A stretch of DNA of 64,000 bases, from positions 26,662 through 90,661 of the forward strand of contig QZCP01000167.1 of the NCBI GenBank assembly GCA_003956705.1, read 5' to 3'. Shown in pieces: positions 23,575 to 35,316 of the stretch; position 1 is the stretch's first letter; every line of letters starts with the position of its first letter. This DNA is from Brevipalpus yothersi (Eukaryota > Arthropoda > Arachnida > Trombidiformes > Tenuipalpidae). The notes beneath the pieces are model-generated. The model was not told where the DNA came from and did not search any database. It saw only the letters and a list, made by a program, of their open reading frames with translations. The position numbers and the translations under genes are program-made.

Positions 23575-25587
23575 CAAACAAGCTTAGCATCTTGATTGTC
23601 TAGCATTCATCTTGCATTAGCTCAGAAGATACCCTTGCGAGGATATCGGAATAGCCTGAAGCATAATGGTCAGAATCCATTGTGTATGGGCATTAAATCT
23701 AAATATATTAAGTTCCTGGCTATTGACACAGTTATGCAGCTTCCTGTATTGATCTTGTTTTGATTCTCTTATCAGAGAAAAATTGATCGTATCGAAGTAT
23801 TTTAAGATGATGCTTTTACCAATGTCAATTGTGAGAAACTTGTTCTTTTCCTAAAATTTATGTATATGCAATAAAATTGCCCGAGATGAGGTCTTGAAAG
23901 GAAAAAAAAGAAACGAAATATGGAAAGATATGGAATGAATGTGAATTCGCTCAAAACATAAGTTCAGAGTACACCAATTCAAATCACGTCGTTCATATGG
24001 AATCCACAGGATAGATGCCGAGTAAATTGTGGACATCAACATTATTTTCAATTCCCATTTTGAACAATTTCATTTCTACAAGCATTGCAAAATTGGACAA
24101 ATTATCATAAATTGTAGATATCTGCCTGGTGAATGAATCATACTGATGACATAAATTTATGGACAACAAAAAAAGAGGTGTTTTCAAAGTACTTTACAGG
24201 CACAAGAAAGAGAAAGAGAGAAAAAAAAGGTTATTGAATGCCTGAGAGGAAGTGAGCCAAATAAGCCTTTTGACTATACTTTAGAGAGAATCTATCAGAG
24301 GAATAATCTTTTTAATGTCTTGATGACAGAATTCTATATCTCATAGGCATTTTGAATAGAAATAGAAATAGAAAAAATGGAGAGAGTGATTCAAGAGATA
24401 AAAATGAAATAAAATATCACTCGAAGATTTTTCCGCTTTCTTTTCCTATTTTTTTACTCTTCTCAATATAATCTTATTGACTCAACCATCCATTAAATAG
24501 TTAGCAAATTTCATTTAGAATTGGATGAGAATTATCTCAATATCAAGTTCTCAATTTAAGGTACCTTTCTATCTGATATTTGATAGCTGAGATAAGTTAT
24601 TTGATGAATGCTAAGAAAGTCTGTTACTCAGTTTTAATGTTATCGAAAAGTTTCAACTATAGTTGTTGTGATTCACACACAAACTTTACGCACATTTTGA
24701 AACTAGAGAATAACATAATTCTCCAATGAGCTCATAGAATATTGAACCTCTTAATTGAACTGTAATACATCTGATTCTATTACATGGTTGATGCATCAGA
24801 TGAAAATAGAATCACTGAGCTATTGACCTCGTTGAAAGTGATATTTCAGTTACTAAATCATGAGATTAGTTTGTGGATCTGTTTAGCAGTTGGAAAGGAA
24901 ATTAAACACCAAGAGATTGGAGGAGAAAGAGAAAGTTTACGCTCAACTAATCGAGATAACATCACAAAATTAAATGAACATAGAATCAGATAAAATCAAA
25001 ACATTGGTATTTATCAAGCTGTAAAATAAACAACACATTTGTTTGATCCAATTTAGCGGAAAATTTTGTTTCAATTCCATGTTCAGTGCTATGTTATAGA
25101 AGTAAATGTGTAGAGAGAAGTGTAGAAAATAATAGAGGAAACATTTGTTGGTCACCAATTAAGAATGGTCATTTGCTGATTCTATTGATCAAAAACAGTG
25201 AATAATGATTCTAATTCAGTGAATGTTGCCAAGCACTCACACAAATACATGTATTACTCAACATGCTAATGCACTATATTTCCACTTGGCATCATTCATT
25301 TTGAGATGATCTCGATACATTCACCAAAGTCTTCCGGAAAAGTTGATTAGGTAATCAAGAAAAAGACTAGGTATTCACCATAAGTGGGAACATCTTCATT
25401 ACATTTGTAATGCTACCAAATTGTCAGTTACAGAGTGCTCACATTCTTTGTCTTCTTCCACTTTTCTTCCAACACCTTTCTCTTGCCCAACTTATTTTCT
25501 TCTAATCTGCATAACTATTAGGTTGTTGCTGCTCAAAGCTCTTCATGGATGAGAAAAATTGATAATCAAAAAGAAAATGACAGTATG

Positions 25588-25591
<4 letters not shown>

Positions 25592-25642
<51 letters not shown>
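25592..25642. repeat. (GA)n microsatellite
   Basis: A GA tract of about 51 bp in the GPCR intron. Confidence 0.94.
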
Positions 25643-25645
<3 letters not shown>

Positions 25646-26910
25646 GGTAAGATAGATGAGAGTCATTGTTGAAGATTTTCTTTTTTCATCTTGAGCAAAG
25701 AATGATGTAAATATTTGAAATAAGAGAGAGGCTTGAAGAATAATGTGATCCAATGTGGAAGAGAGAGAGAAGCTTAAGAGAATGTGGAATATTAACACGA
25801 TATTTGGGAATGTTGAAGAGATGTAAAATGAGAGGAAATCATTTCATCATAAGAACTTGCGAGTATGATGAAACTTGAGATAAATATTCTTCATGGAGAG
25901 TGGAAACTTGTTGGTTACATGATAAAAAGGGGAGGATTTACTCTTAATTTCCAGCTACTTGAAATTTTCTTGAATGGTGTTAGATGTGGGTCTCTTCATC
26001 ATCGTTTCATCAAGATGGAGAAATTTCTATTCTTGACTTGGCACCGTTTATGCATTAACCCTTTTCCAAAACTTTTACGGTGGAAATACAGATGCTACCA
26101 CATGTTATCTGTTCTGGAACGGTAGCAAAATTTTCTGATTACATGATATACAGATGTAAAGAGCCCAAAATAAGGAGAAACTTCATTTTCGAATGATTTC
26201 CGAGAATTCATCATAAGAATTGAGTTGAAAAAGTAATCTTCTATCTCCATAAAGATATTTTGAGCATCTAGATTCAATTTTTTTGGCAGTATACTTTGAC
26301 AGCATTCAAAAATTTATCTCATAGATTATCGCATGATTTTTAGACTCTCATCAGATTTATTGTGAATATAGCTGTTGTTTGTTGTTGATTAAGACACATC
26401 CTTCAGTTGATATCATAAGAAGGATTCATTATGATCTGAAATGTACAGACAATGAGATAAATTGATTCAGTTTGAAGGATACAGTCCAACGTTTATCAGT
26501 GCTTAAAGAATGATGACACAAGACAAACTTAATTTTTGCTTTCATATATTTATCTCTTTATCTTGATCACTATCAAACTTTATTAGCCAGAGATACCAGA
26601 AAAAGACCCCGTCTTGCTACAGAGAAATAATAGAATTTCAATACGATTTAGAATCAAACTCCTTGTGTGGAAGAGTAGACTGAAAAAGGCTTATCTCCAC
26701 TTTGTTATCAGTTCTAAGTGGGCAAAACTTTGGAAAACTTCGTGATCAACATGGTCATTAAAATGCTTCTTGTACTCTATATTTGCTTTTTCACCATTTC
26801 ACCATTCAAAATTGCAGACTAAGCAAATTCCTATCATCTAGTGAATTCTCACGATAGCAAAACAAAGTTTTATCAGTTATGAAAAATTGCCACCTTAATT
26901 CGCTCAGATT

Positions 26911-26913
<3 letters not shown>

Positions 26914-26957
<44 letters not shown>
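26914..26957. repeat. (CT)n microsatellite
   Basis: A CT tract of about 44 bp in the GPCR intron. Confidence 0.94.
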
Positions 26958-26961
<4 letters not shown>

Positions 26962-27325
26962 GAACCTTAATTATAGAGTTACAGGAGCGTATCGATTGAT
27001 TTTGAACAGCTAATATTTTTTTTCATAGAGCATGATTATAAGCTTAGAGAGAAGCAATAGCTATAAGGTTATACAGCATGAGTAATTGAATCGATCAGTC
27101 ATACAAGAGAAGAGATAAAAACATTGAATAAAAAGAATAAGAAGAACAAAAATCCTTCATGTCTAATGATTTTTATTCATGTTCATTGATTCTTGAAAAG
27201 ATTTTGTCGTTAATCTTTTCCAGAAATATATACCGTTATATATATATCTACTGTTTTTAGAAACTCATGAGGTATGACTCTGGGGATATAAGTCATGAGG
27301 CTAATGAAAAAAATATACTACTCAC

Positions 27326-27744
27326 CGATGATGAAGTGGATTGATAGTGGCCTCATAATGAAGCCATGTGAGGGCAAGTAGATGTAGAAATGATGCCAAA
27401 TAGGATGATAGCCGGCAAGTTTCCAATATTAATGATTCACATTTACTCATTTTGAGCACTTGGAAACCGAGTTCCAAATATATTCGAAACATATGATAAG
27501 TTGCAATAAATGAATTGATCCCATCAGTTGTGGCCAAATTGAGTGACAGCATTAACACTGGGCTAGTTTTCATTGTACGAGTATTTCGCAATATAACTAG
27601 TAAACCATTCAAAATGAAACTAATTAGACCACAGAAAAGCATTATTGGTAAGCCAATTGTGTAAAAGGCTAGTGGTGGAGGACTAACATCCTTTAGATTC
27701 CACAGTGTTTTGTTTGGCATCGAATCGGGATCACAAAAATTCAT
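27326..27744 (-). CDS. Class A GPCR, exon 1 (start, TM1-TM3)
   Basis: The receptor starts at ATG 27744. The three exons sum to 1251 nt (416 residues), an exact reading frame. A short extracellular N-terminus carries an NKT glycosylation site. TM1 has the family Asn (FILNGLLVI), and TM2 has the NLAxxD core (LNLATTDGINS). TM3 starts with the disulfide Cys (CRLSSYLASFLHLLAL). The usual DRY at the end of TM3 is replaced by LHY (TWLHYEATINPLHH), so the Arg central to G-protein coupling is His. The exon ends in phase 2 at gtgagt. It is a complete seven-helix receptor but I cannot place it in a ligand family. Further 5' non-coding exons are possible. Confidence 0.88.
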
Positions 27745-29463
27745 TTTGAAAACGATAGAAGAAGAGTATCAAAGTATTCAATAACAATTTTCACTGAACA
27801 AAAATAATATTATCAACAGACAAAAATATTTTGCTCTTTCTCCATCAACAGCTTAACAAATCACTTGAATCATAAAAAGAAGAAAAGCAAAAAAGAGAAA
27901 CTGTCGAACAATCAAAAATGATATACAAAGTGAATATCTTCATCATCTGTTGAATTGTTTTTGAGTGATCAAGTTATGCAGAAAATGATGATAATAATGT
28001 ACCACCAAAATAAAGATGAAGATGATTCTTTTCCAGTTGGAAAACTATTCTCAAAACTTGATTCCTCTTTTTCACCAGCAATAAGGTACATCTATGAGCG
28101 AGAGCATTCAGGATGCTCGATAGTATACTAGAGTGAGAATGGAGCGACAATATATATATATATTCTGTATATAGTCTGCGCGAAACGAATGTCAGTTCAT
28201 GAAGATTGTTTTCGTTCTCTTTCTCTCATCGTTTTCCATTCCATTCTTTTCCTTACACACGCTCACGTCACTAGTCATATAACGAGAATGATAATCGAAA
28301 ATTGGTGTCAAACTTGTGTATAATATGGGAAGCTGTACGAATGAGATTTTACCCTGGACACACTACATGGCCAAAGGGGTAAAGTCTATGGCTTTTTTGA
28401 ATGGACATTCGATGAGAGTAAGGTTTGAAGTAGCAAGTTATACAGTATAAGTAAGGCAAAGAGAGAGCGCATTTTATCACTTGAACGCTCTATCGATTTT
28501 ATATTTGATTGTAATAGCTGGCATTTTTGATGCTTCAATTTTGATTCCTTCTCTCTCTTCTCGTCTTACAGGAACATCATGATGCAAGCTGTATTTTCTT
28601 GACCATTTTTGGCCAGACTCAATATATCCTTGAATGGAAGAAAAATATTCACAAAAACGTAACAATCATCTCCCATGGTTACACCATTGGATTTCTGTGG
28701 GATGAAAAGAAGATTCAAGGAGATGTGGAAAAACTTTTCTTCCATCCATCCATCCATCTATCCTTTTTTTCACATCACTAACGGAAAGGATGCTTGAATA
28801 ATCATTTTTAATACTTTGTGCGAGAAAATTTTTTTCTCTCTCCCTCTTTTCGTAAAAGGATTTTCTTCTCTACACTAAATGATTCTTAAACGATCATCCT
28901 GTGATATATGACTTTCTCTTTTTGCAATGCTACACTATTTTTCTATTTCCTTTCTCTACTCCACTACAAATATGTTCCGATCCATAAGTGAGCTTGTAAG
29001 ATTAAAGTTTGTGAAAATTGAAATTGATTTACATTTATTAGCACTCAATATGATCGATCATCAAATCATCAAGCGATTGATGGATGGGCAAAAGAAAAAA
29101 ATTTCATCCACCAATAACAGTCCTATATTATTCACTCCATCCAACAAATCCATGATTTGTTCACAATTCATTCGATCAATGATTTATGAATTTGCATTTA
29201 ATTCAATCGCAAAGAAAAAAAATTTTTCTCCACTTTTTTTAAATCATTTTTTTTTACACTTTTACACTATAAGTGTACGCAATCTCCATGGTAACAGAAA
29301 ATGTGTTTCAGCAAATGTTTTGATTGTGATTATGTCGATTTAAATACGCGTTCGGATATTATTGATGAAGAATTAATTAAATGAAATTAAATGCCAATGT
29401 TATCATTGCTGATTGTGTTGTGAATATTGGGTAGTATCTTCACTAAGGCAATAATAATAATAC
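27745..29463. other. Divergent intergenic region between GPCR and RNA polymerase III subunit gene
   Basis: The GPCR reads leftwards and the Pol III gene rightwards from this 1.7-kb segment, so it should hold both promoters. A (TA)n run with tatatag lies at 28151-28176. I could not fix a TATA-initiator pair with correct spacing for either gene. A 138-codon frame at 28927-29343 is AT-driven and unconvincing. Confidence 0.6.
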
Positions 29464-32400
29464 ATGGAGAAGGAACAGTATCGTGAAAGCCGGCATGGCT
29501 TAAAGATCAGTCATCTATCGTTTGCTGTGCCAAGTTCTGGTACAATTCTGAAGCAAAGTGTCCTTAATTGTGTTAACAAAACTCTGTACAATGATCCATC
29601 GGTAGGACAATCGAAGCGTAATTGTGCTGCACCTTATGGTGTACTGGATCCACGGCTTGGTAAGGGATCAGTTGTTGTTTTTACCGAGTTCTCAATTCGG
29701 AAAATCGATGGACTTGAGATTTTGCTATGCTGTGTTAGAATTTTTAATCATCATTATTTGTCTGTATTCCTTAGGTACTAGTCAAAATGGGATGAAGTGT
29801 GATTCGTGTGGTGATAGTTTGGCTGATTGTATCGGTCACTTTGGTCACATTAAGCTTGCGATGCCCGTTTATCATACTGGATATTTTCGCTTCATTTTGG
29901 CCATACTTCAGTGTATATGTAAAAAGTGTTCCCGAATATTGTTACCGAACAATGAACAAGTAGAATATAAGTCTCGTCTTTTGAGGCCAGATTTATCCTA
30001 TCTGGATAAGAAAGCGATCTATAAAAAAATCTGTGATAAATGTAAAAAAATCAAAAATTGCCAATACTGTCATTTTGCCAATGGTGCCGTGAAAAAAGTC
30101 GCCTTATTCAAAATTGCTCACTTTTTCATCAACAAATCTTCATCACTCAAAGAGAAAGAGATGGAAGATGAATCATCCCACCTAATTGAATCTTCCATCA
30201 CTGATAACAAAGATTTAGAACATATCAGGACCTGTAAAGCAGAAATTTTGGACCCCATTCGTGTTCGAGATCTCTTCCAGCGTATACCGAAATCTGATTA
30301 CATATTTTTACTCATTCAAAATTTTGATCCACAAGATCTAATTTTAACCCACATTCCAGTTCCTCCTGCTTGTATTCGGCCATCAGTTTTGAATGAATAT
30401 GAAGCTGGATCAAATGAAGATGATCTTACCATTGGATTGAGTCAGATGTTATTGATTAATGACTTTTTCATCAAGAATCAGCAAAGATTTCCCGATCAAC
30501 GGATGACTTTATGGGAATTTCTACAACTCAACGTTGGCTTGTATATAAACAGTGAAATATCAGGCATTCCACCAAAAATGAAACCCTCAAAGCCTGGCCG
30601 AGGGTTAGTTCAAAGAGTTAAAGGAAAAAATGGCCGTTTTCGTGGTAATCTCAGTGGTAAACGAGTAGACTTTTCTTCACGCTCTGTGATCAGCCCCAAT
30701 CCAAACCTACGTATCGATGAAGTTGGTGTACCCGTTCATATTGCCAAAATACTCACTTTTCCAGAACGAGTAACTCCTTCCAATATTCGTAAAATGAAAT
30801 CTTTGGTTATAAATGGAGCGGACACACATCCAGGGGCCAATTTTGTGGAGGACAGAAAAACTGGCAATCGAACGTATGACATCCCATCAATCCTGAATGC
30901 TCCGTTTATTTAACTGTTATACTCTCTTTCACTTTTCATTACAGCTTCCTCAAGTATGGAAATCGTAAGAAAATCGCATCTGACCTCAAATTTGGAGATA
31001 TTGTTGAACGCCATATGATGGATGATGACATCGTTATGTTCAATCGTCAGCCTTCTCTACACAAACTCAGTATTATGGCTCACAAGGTAAATAATGGGCT
31101 TTCTACATGAATTAGCTCTTCTGTTGCTGAGTACCTCTTTTTCTTCCAGGTTAGGGTTCATGAGCATCGAACCTTCCAATTCAATGAATGTGCTTGTACA
31201 CCATACAATGCTGACTTTGATGGTGATGAAATGAATCTACATCTTATGCAAACTCATGAGGCAAGAGCAGAAGCATCAATCCTAATGGGCATATTGAACA
31301 ACATCGTTACTCCTCGAAATGGCGAACCTTTGATAGCAGCAATTCAAGATTTCATCACTGGTGCCTATATTCTCACTCAGAAAGATGTATTTTTTGACCG
31401 TAGCAAAGCTTGCCAAATTATTAGCTCAATCCTCACTGACAAAGAGGATCTTGTACGAATCACACTACCAAAACCATGTATACTCAAGCCGAGGGCATTG
31501 TGGAGCGGTAAACAGATATTCAGTCTCATTCTCAAGCCTGACCATCGGAACACTCGAGGAATGAATCTAAGAGCTAAAGGTCGAAATTACTGCGGAAAAG
31601 GGGAAGAACTTTGTCCTAATGACGGATGTAAGTTGATAGATATCTTTCCTCTTGTCCAGAAATTTTCAATTTTTCAAATTTTTTACTCACAGATGTAGTC
31701 ATTAGGGACAGTCAACTTCTTTGTGGAGCAGTGGATAAAGCAACTCTTGGATCTGGGAGTAAAAACAATGTTTTTTATATAATTTTGAGAGACTTGACAG
31801 CTTCGGAAGCTGGATTGGCAATGTGGCGACTTGCCAGGGTTACAAGTTACTTTCTATGTGAGTCTATTTTTTTGTACAGTTTTGCAGTCTAGTTTCGTAA
31901 TACTTGAATTTCATCCTTCCAGCGAATCACGGCTTTTCACTGGGCCTAGAAGATGTCACTCCGACTGCGAAACTTTTGAACACTAAGAAACAGCTTCTAG
32001 CTACTGGATACAATCAAGTTCAGCAGTTTATCACTGACATGAGAGAAGGCAAACTCGACCGTCATGCTGGTAGCAGTATAGAAGATACATTGGAATCGAA
32101 AATACTTGGAGAATTGTCTGGTATTCGAGATCAAGCCGGAAAACACTGTCTTCAGGAATTAGCAAAAGACAATGCTGCTCTAGTGATGGCCATGTCAGGC
32201 TCAAAAGGATCTCAAATCAATGTATCTCAAATGGTGGCCTGTGTGGGCCAGCAAGCTATCAGAGGTGCTCGAGTGCCAGACGGGTATGGAGATAGAAGTT
32301 TGCCTCATTTTGCCCATCGAGATAAGTCTCCTTTTGCCAAAGGTTTTGTGGAAAATAGTTTTTATGATGGATTGACTGTGACGGAATTCTTTTTTCACAC

Positions 32401-34159
32401 CATGGCCGGTCGTGAAGGTCTACTCGATACAGCGGTAAAAACTGCTGAGACTGGATACATGCAACGTCGTCTAGTCAAAGCATTGGAAGATCTAGTCTCA
32501 CACTACGATGGTTCTGTGCGAAATTCTCGAGGTGAAGTTATCCAATTCATTTATGGGGACGATTCTCTCGATCCAGCCAATATGGAAGAGGGTGACTATC
32601 CCATCGATTTCGATCGAACGCTGAATCATGTCTGTTCGCAATCACCTTGCTCAGGAGAAACTGTCTTAGATCCTCTCACCTTAAGAAATGAAAGCAGTGT
32701 AATCATTAACCGTTGGAGTGTGAACATATCATCTACGTTTAAATCGGAGGTCAAAAAATATGTTGATAAAATTGCCACCAAGATAGCCAGTTTTCGAAGT
32801 AGATTCCCTCCCGATCAGGTGCATTTAACATCTCAAGTCAATCGTATCACCATGAATCAATTGATTCAGTTTTTGTGTACCTGTGAGGACAAGTATCTTC
32901 GCTCCAAACTAGAGCCTGGTACAGCAGTTGGAGCTATTTGTGCTCAGAGTATCGGCGAACCAGCCACTCAGATGACTTTGAAAACTTTCCATTTTGCTGG
33001 TGTTGCTTCGATGAACATTACTCAAGGTGTACCTAGGATCAAAGAATTGATTAATGCAAATAAGACAATATCTACTCCTGTTATTCGAGCAGCCCTGCAA
33101 AACCCGAGAAGTGGTGATGATGCTAGAGCAGTTAAAATGCGCCTAGAGAAAACAACTTTGGGACAGATATGTGAATTTATCGAAGAAGTTGTCCTGCCTG
33201 ACGATTGTTTCATTCTCATAAAACTTTATATCGATCGTATCAAGCTATTGAAGGTAAATTAATGTCCAATTTCTTCTAAACTCTTCCAATAATAATGTTT
33301 ATTCTCTTTTTATCCAGCTCGAAGTAGATGTCTATTCTGTTGCCAATTGTTTGATGAAATCACTGAGGATTCCTGCAAACCGATTGAAAGTTCATGGTAG
33401 AAATCTGATTCAAGTTTTTCCTTCCGCACCTTCCGAAATGTGGCAATTACGCGAGAGTTTATGTGATGTTGTAGTCAAGGGTATTTCGTCCATCAAGAGA
33501 GCAGCCATCAGAATTGAAGGTGAGGGTGATAAGGCTGAACACTATCTCATGATCGAAGGTGAAGGGCTGAGAGATGTTATGGCAACTTATGGCGTCAATC
33601 CAAATCGAAGTTTATCTAATAATATTATGGAAATTGCCAACACTTTGGGTATCGAAGCTGCTCGGACATCCATTATCAAAGAAATCAAAGCTACCATGGA
33701 AAATCATGGAATTAGTATAGACTCGAGACATCTTAAGTTGTTAGCTGACACCATGACCTATCGAGGAGAAGTGCTAGGGATTACCCGTTTTGGACTAGCG
33801 AAAATGAAAGAATCAGCACTCATGCTTGCATCAGTAAGTTGATTCATCACGATCACCTGCTTTGATGACTCATTGCTCTATTTTTATTTTCTTTCATTCG
33901 GAAACAGTTTGAGAAAACAGCGGATCATTTATTTGACGCTGCCTACTTTGGCCAAGAAGATCCTATTCTCGGTGTATCAGAATCGATCATCTCTGGATTG
34001 CCCATCAGAATAGGTACCGGTTTCTTTGATCTACTCAAAAGTCGAAAAGATGAAGTGATATCAAACAAGTATTCAGAAAAACATTTAATCTTCGATAATG
34101 ATCAGCTTCACGATAAATTCAATTTCGAAGTTGATCCACAATATTTCCAGGGATGTTAA
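29464..34159 (+). CDS. POLR3A: RNA polymerase III largest subunit RPC1 (complete, 8 exons)
   Basis: This is the catalytic subunit of nuclear RNA polymerase III, which makes tRNA, 5S and U6 RNA. Exons: 29464-29659, 29775-30873, 30945-31086, 31150-31627, 31693-31857, 31923-33253, 33318-33833, 33908-34159. All introns are GT-AG, 63-115 nt, and phases agree, giving 1392 residues (human about 1390). The start MEKEQYRES matches the family N-terminus. The first zinc site is C74-x2-C77-x6-C84-x2-H87, with more CxxC pairs at about 110-160. The metal-binding loop [10 protein letters not shown] has its three Asp at 501, 503 and 505. The bridge helix/trigger loop region includes [20 protein letters not shown] and [14 protein letters not shown]. 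The C-terminus contains FGLAKMKES and [16 protein letters not shown], typical of RPC1 rather than RPA1 or RPB1, and there is no heptad CTD. It looks intact and functional. Confidence 0.97.
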
Positions 34160-34354
34160 GGAATGCAGATGTATTCCTTTTCTGTTTGATGAGTGTCCCA
34201 TTACAGAAATTCCGCAAGTTGGAGAGATCATCACTTAAATGACGATGAGCCAGAGTATCAGCCAGATGCTATTCATAATGTTCCGTGCAGAATTATCAAC
34301 TCTCATCTTTAACCTCGACAATTCTACAAACGCCACTTTTTCCCCAGTCTTAAT
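34160..34354. other. Convergent gap between RPC1 and the GWNDPP protein gene
   Basis: Only 195 nt separate the two stop codons, and no clear poly(A) hexamer for either strand is present. The nearest plus-strand AATAAA is at 34705-34710, so the 3' UTRs may overlap as antisense transcripts. Confidence 0.5.
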
Positions 34355-34630
34355 TCAGTATGGTTGATGATAATTTTGCTGATAATTTTGATGATTATAA
34401 TTTGGATAATTTTGTTGATATGTTGGTTGTGCTGTTGGCCACGATTCACTAGAGGTTGCCTGTGGAATGGAATTTGTTGGTGGCATAGCTGCCTCAGGAT
34501 AACGATACTTTTTGCCAATCACTCCTCGAGAATTACCAGAATTCGGATTAGATGCCTTCAATTCGTCCAACGATGGTGGATCATTCCAACCTTTGGCAGT
34601 TCTTCTCTTTTCATCTTCCTGATTTTGCAT
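34355..34630 (-). CDS. Short GWNDPP-motif, Gln/Asn/Tyr-rich protein
   Basis: An ATG at 34630 opens 91 residues ending at 34355. A charged start (MQNQEDEKRRTAKGWNDPPS) carries the GWNDPP motif found near the N-terminus of SRA1 proteins and in SEC31. Then come a Ser/Pro/Asn linker and a repetitive tail of NYQQNYHQ-like units, probably disordered. It is much shorter than SRA1 and lacks its helical C-terminal domain, so it may be one exon of a longer gene (an alternative acceptor, atgcaaaatcag, lies at 34618-34629) or a truncated relative. A longer reading upstream runs through an (AC)n repeat and is unlikely. Confidence 0.45.
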   Translation of the reverse strand: MQNQEDEKRRTAKGWNDPPSLDELKASNPNSGNSRGVIGKKYRYPEAAMPPTNSIPQATSSESWPTAQPTYQQNYPNYNHQNYQQNYHQPY

Positions 34631-35209
34631 TATTGAACCAACACACACACACAAACTACCCAAGACGCAAAGCACAGCAAAGGAATTAAAGCAAATTGAA
34701 AATTAATAAAACAATTATCTTTCAGACTCAGTATTTCCGACGTTATGCCGATGGAATGTAGAAAGTTTAAACGAATGTTTTGAAAATGTGGATCAAAATT
34801 TTCACAGCTTCTGACCTTCGCTACTTGGCTTGCTCGTGCGTTGTCAAGGCTCTCTTACATAGTGCGCTCTCTGGTGGAGCCATCAGCATCTTGCAGAATG
34901 ATGTTAAAATCAGGATATGCGACCCAATATGACCCGAAAATAGATCGGAGAGAGAAGTTCGAGGTCATGAGATGAACATGATATAGACAGAGAGAGAGAG
35001 AGAGAGAGTGAAAATTTTTGTTTTCTTTCATTAGTTGGCCTTGACCTAGTGTTAATTTTTGTACATGGTGTGCCAAGAGGAGGAAATTTTTCATTGCATT
35101 TTAAGTAATGTCGGTCTGGTTTTCCGGTTATTGAGAGAAAATTTGCGCTGAGAAGCGAATCGAAATAATGACGAAAGAGAGATCTTGTTGGTATTGATAA
35201 CGATCACAA
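34631..35209. other. Intergenic region, probable promoter of the GWNDPP gene
   Basis: It holds a short (AC)n run next to the start codon, a slightly GC-richer patch at 34800-34880 and a (GA)n tract at 34989-35008. No gene is seen. Confidence 0.5.
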
Positions 35210-35215
35210 TTTATT
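35210..35215 (-). terminator. Poly(A) signal AATAAA of the calcium channel gene
   Basis: TTTATT on the plus strand (AATAAA on the minus strand) lies 102 nt beyond the CaV2 stop. Confidence 0.6.
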
Positions 35216-35316
35216 TAATTGCTATTAATTGTATTCCAAAAATGAGTTGTCAAAAAAGAGGCTGATAAATGAAATCACTTGAAAAAAGTATAAAATTTGT
35301 CGTTTCCAGACTAGAC

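Noticed and set aside
28927..29343. 138-residue plus-strand frame before RPC1
   Set aside because: AT-driven composition, no domain, and it lies in the expected promoter/5' UTR region. Similarity to any family was not apparent.
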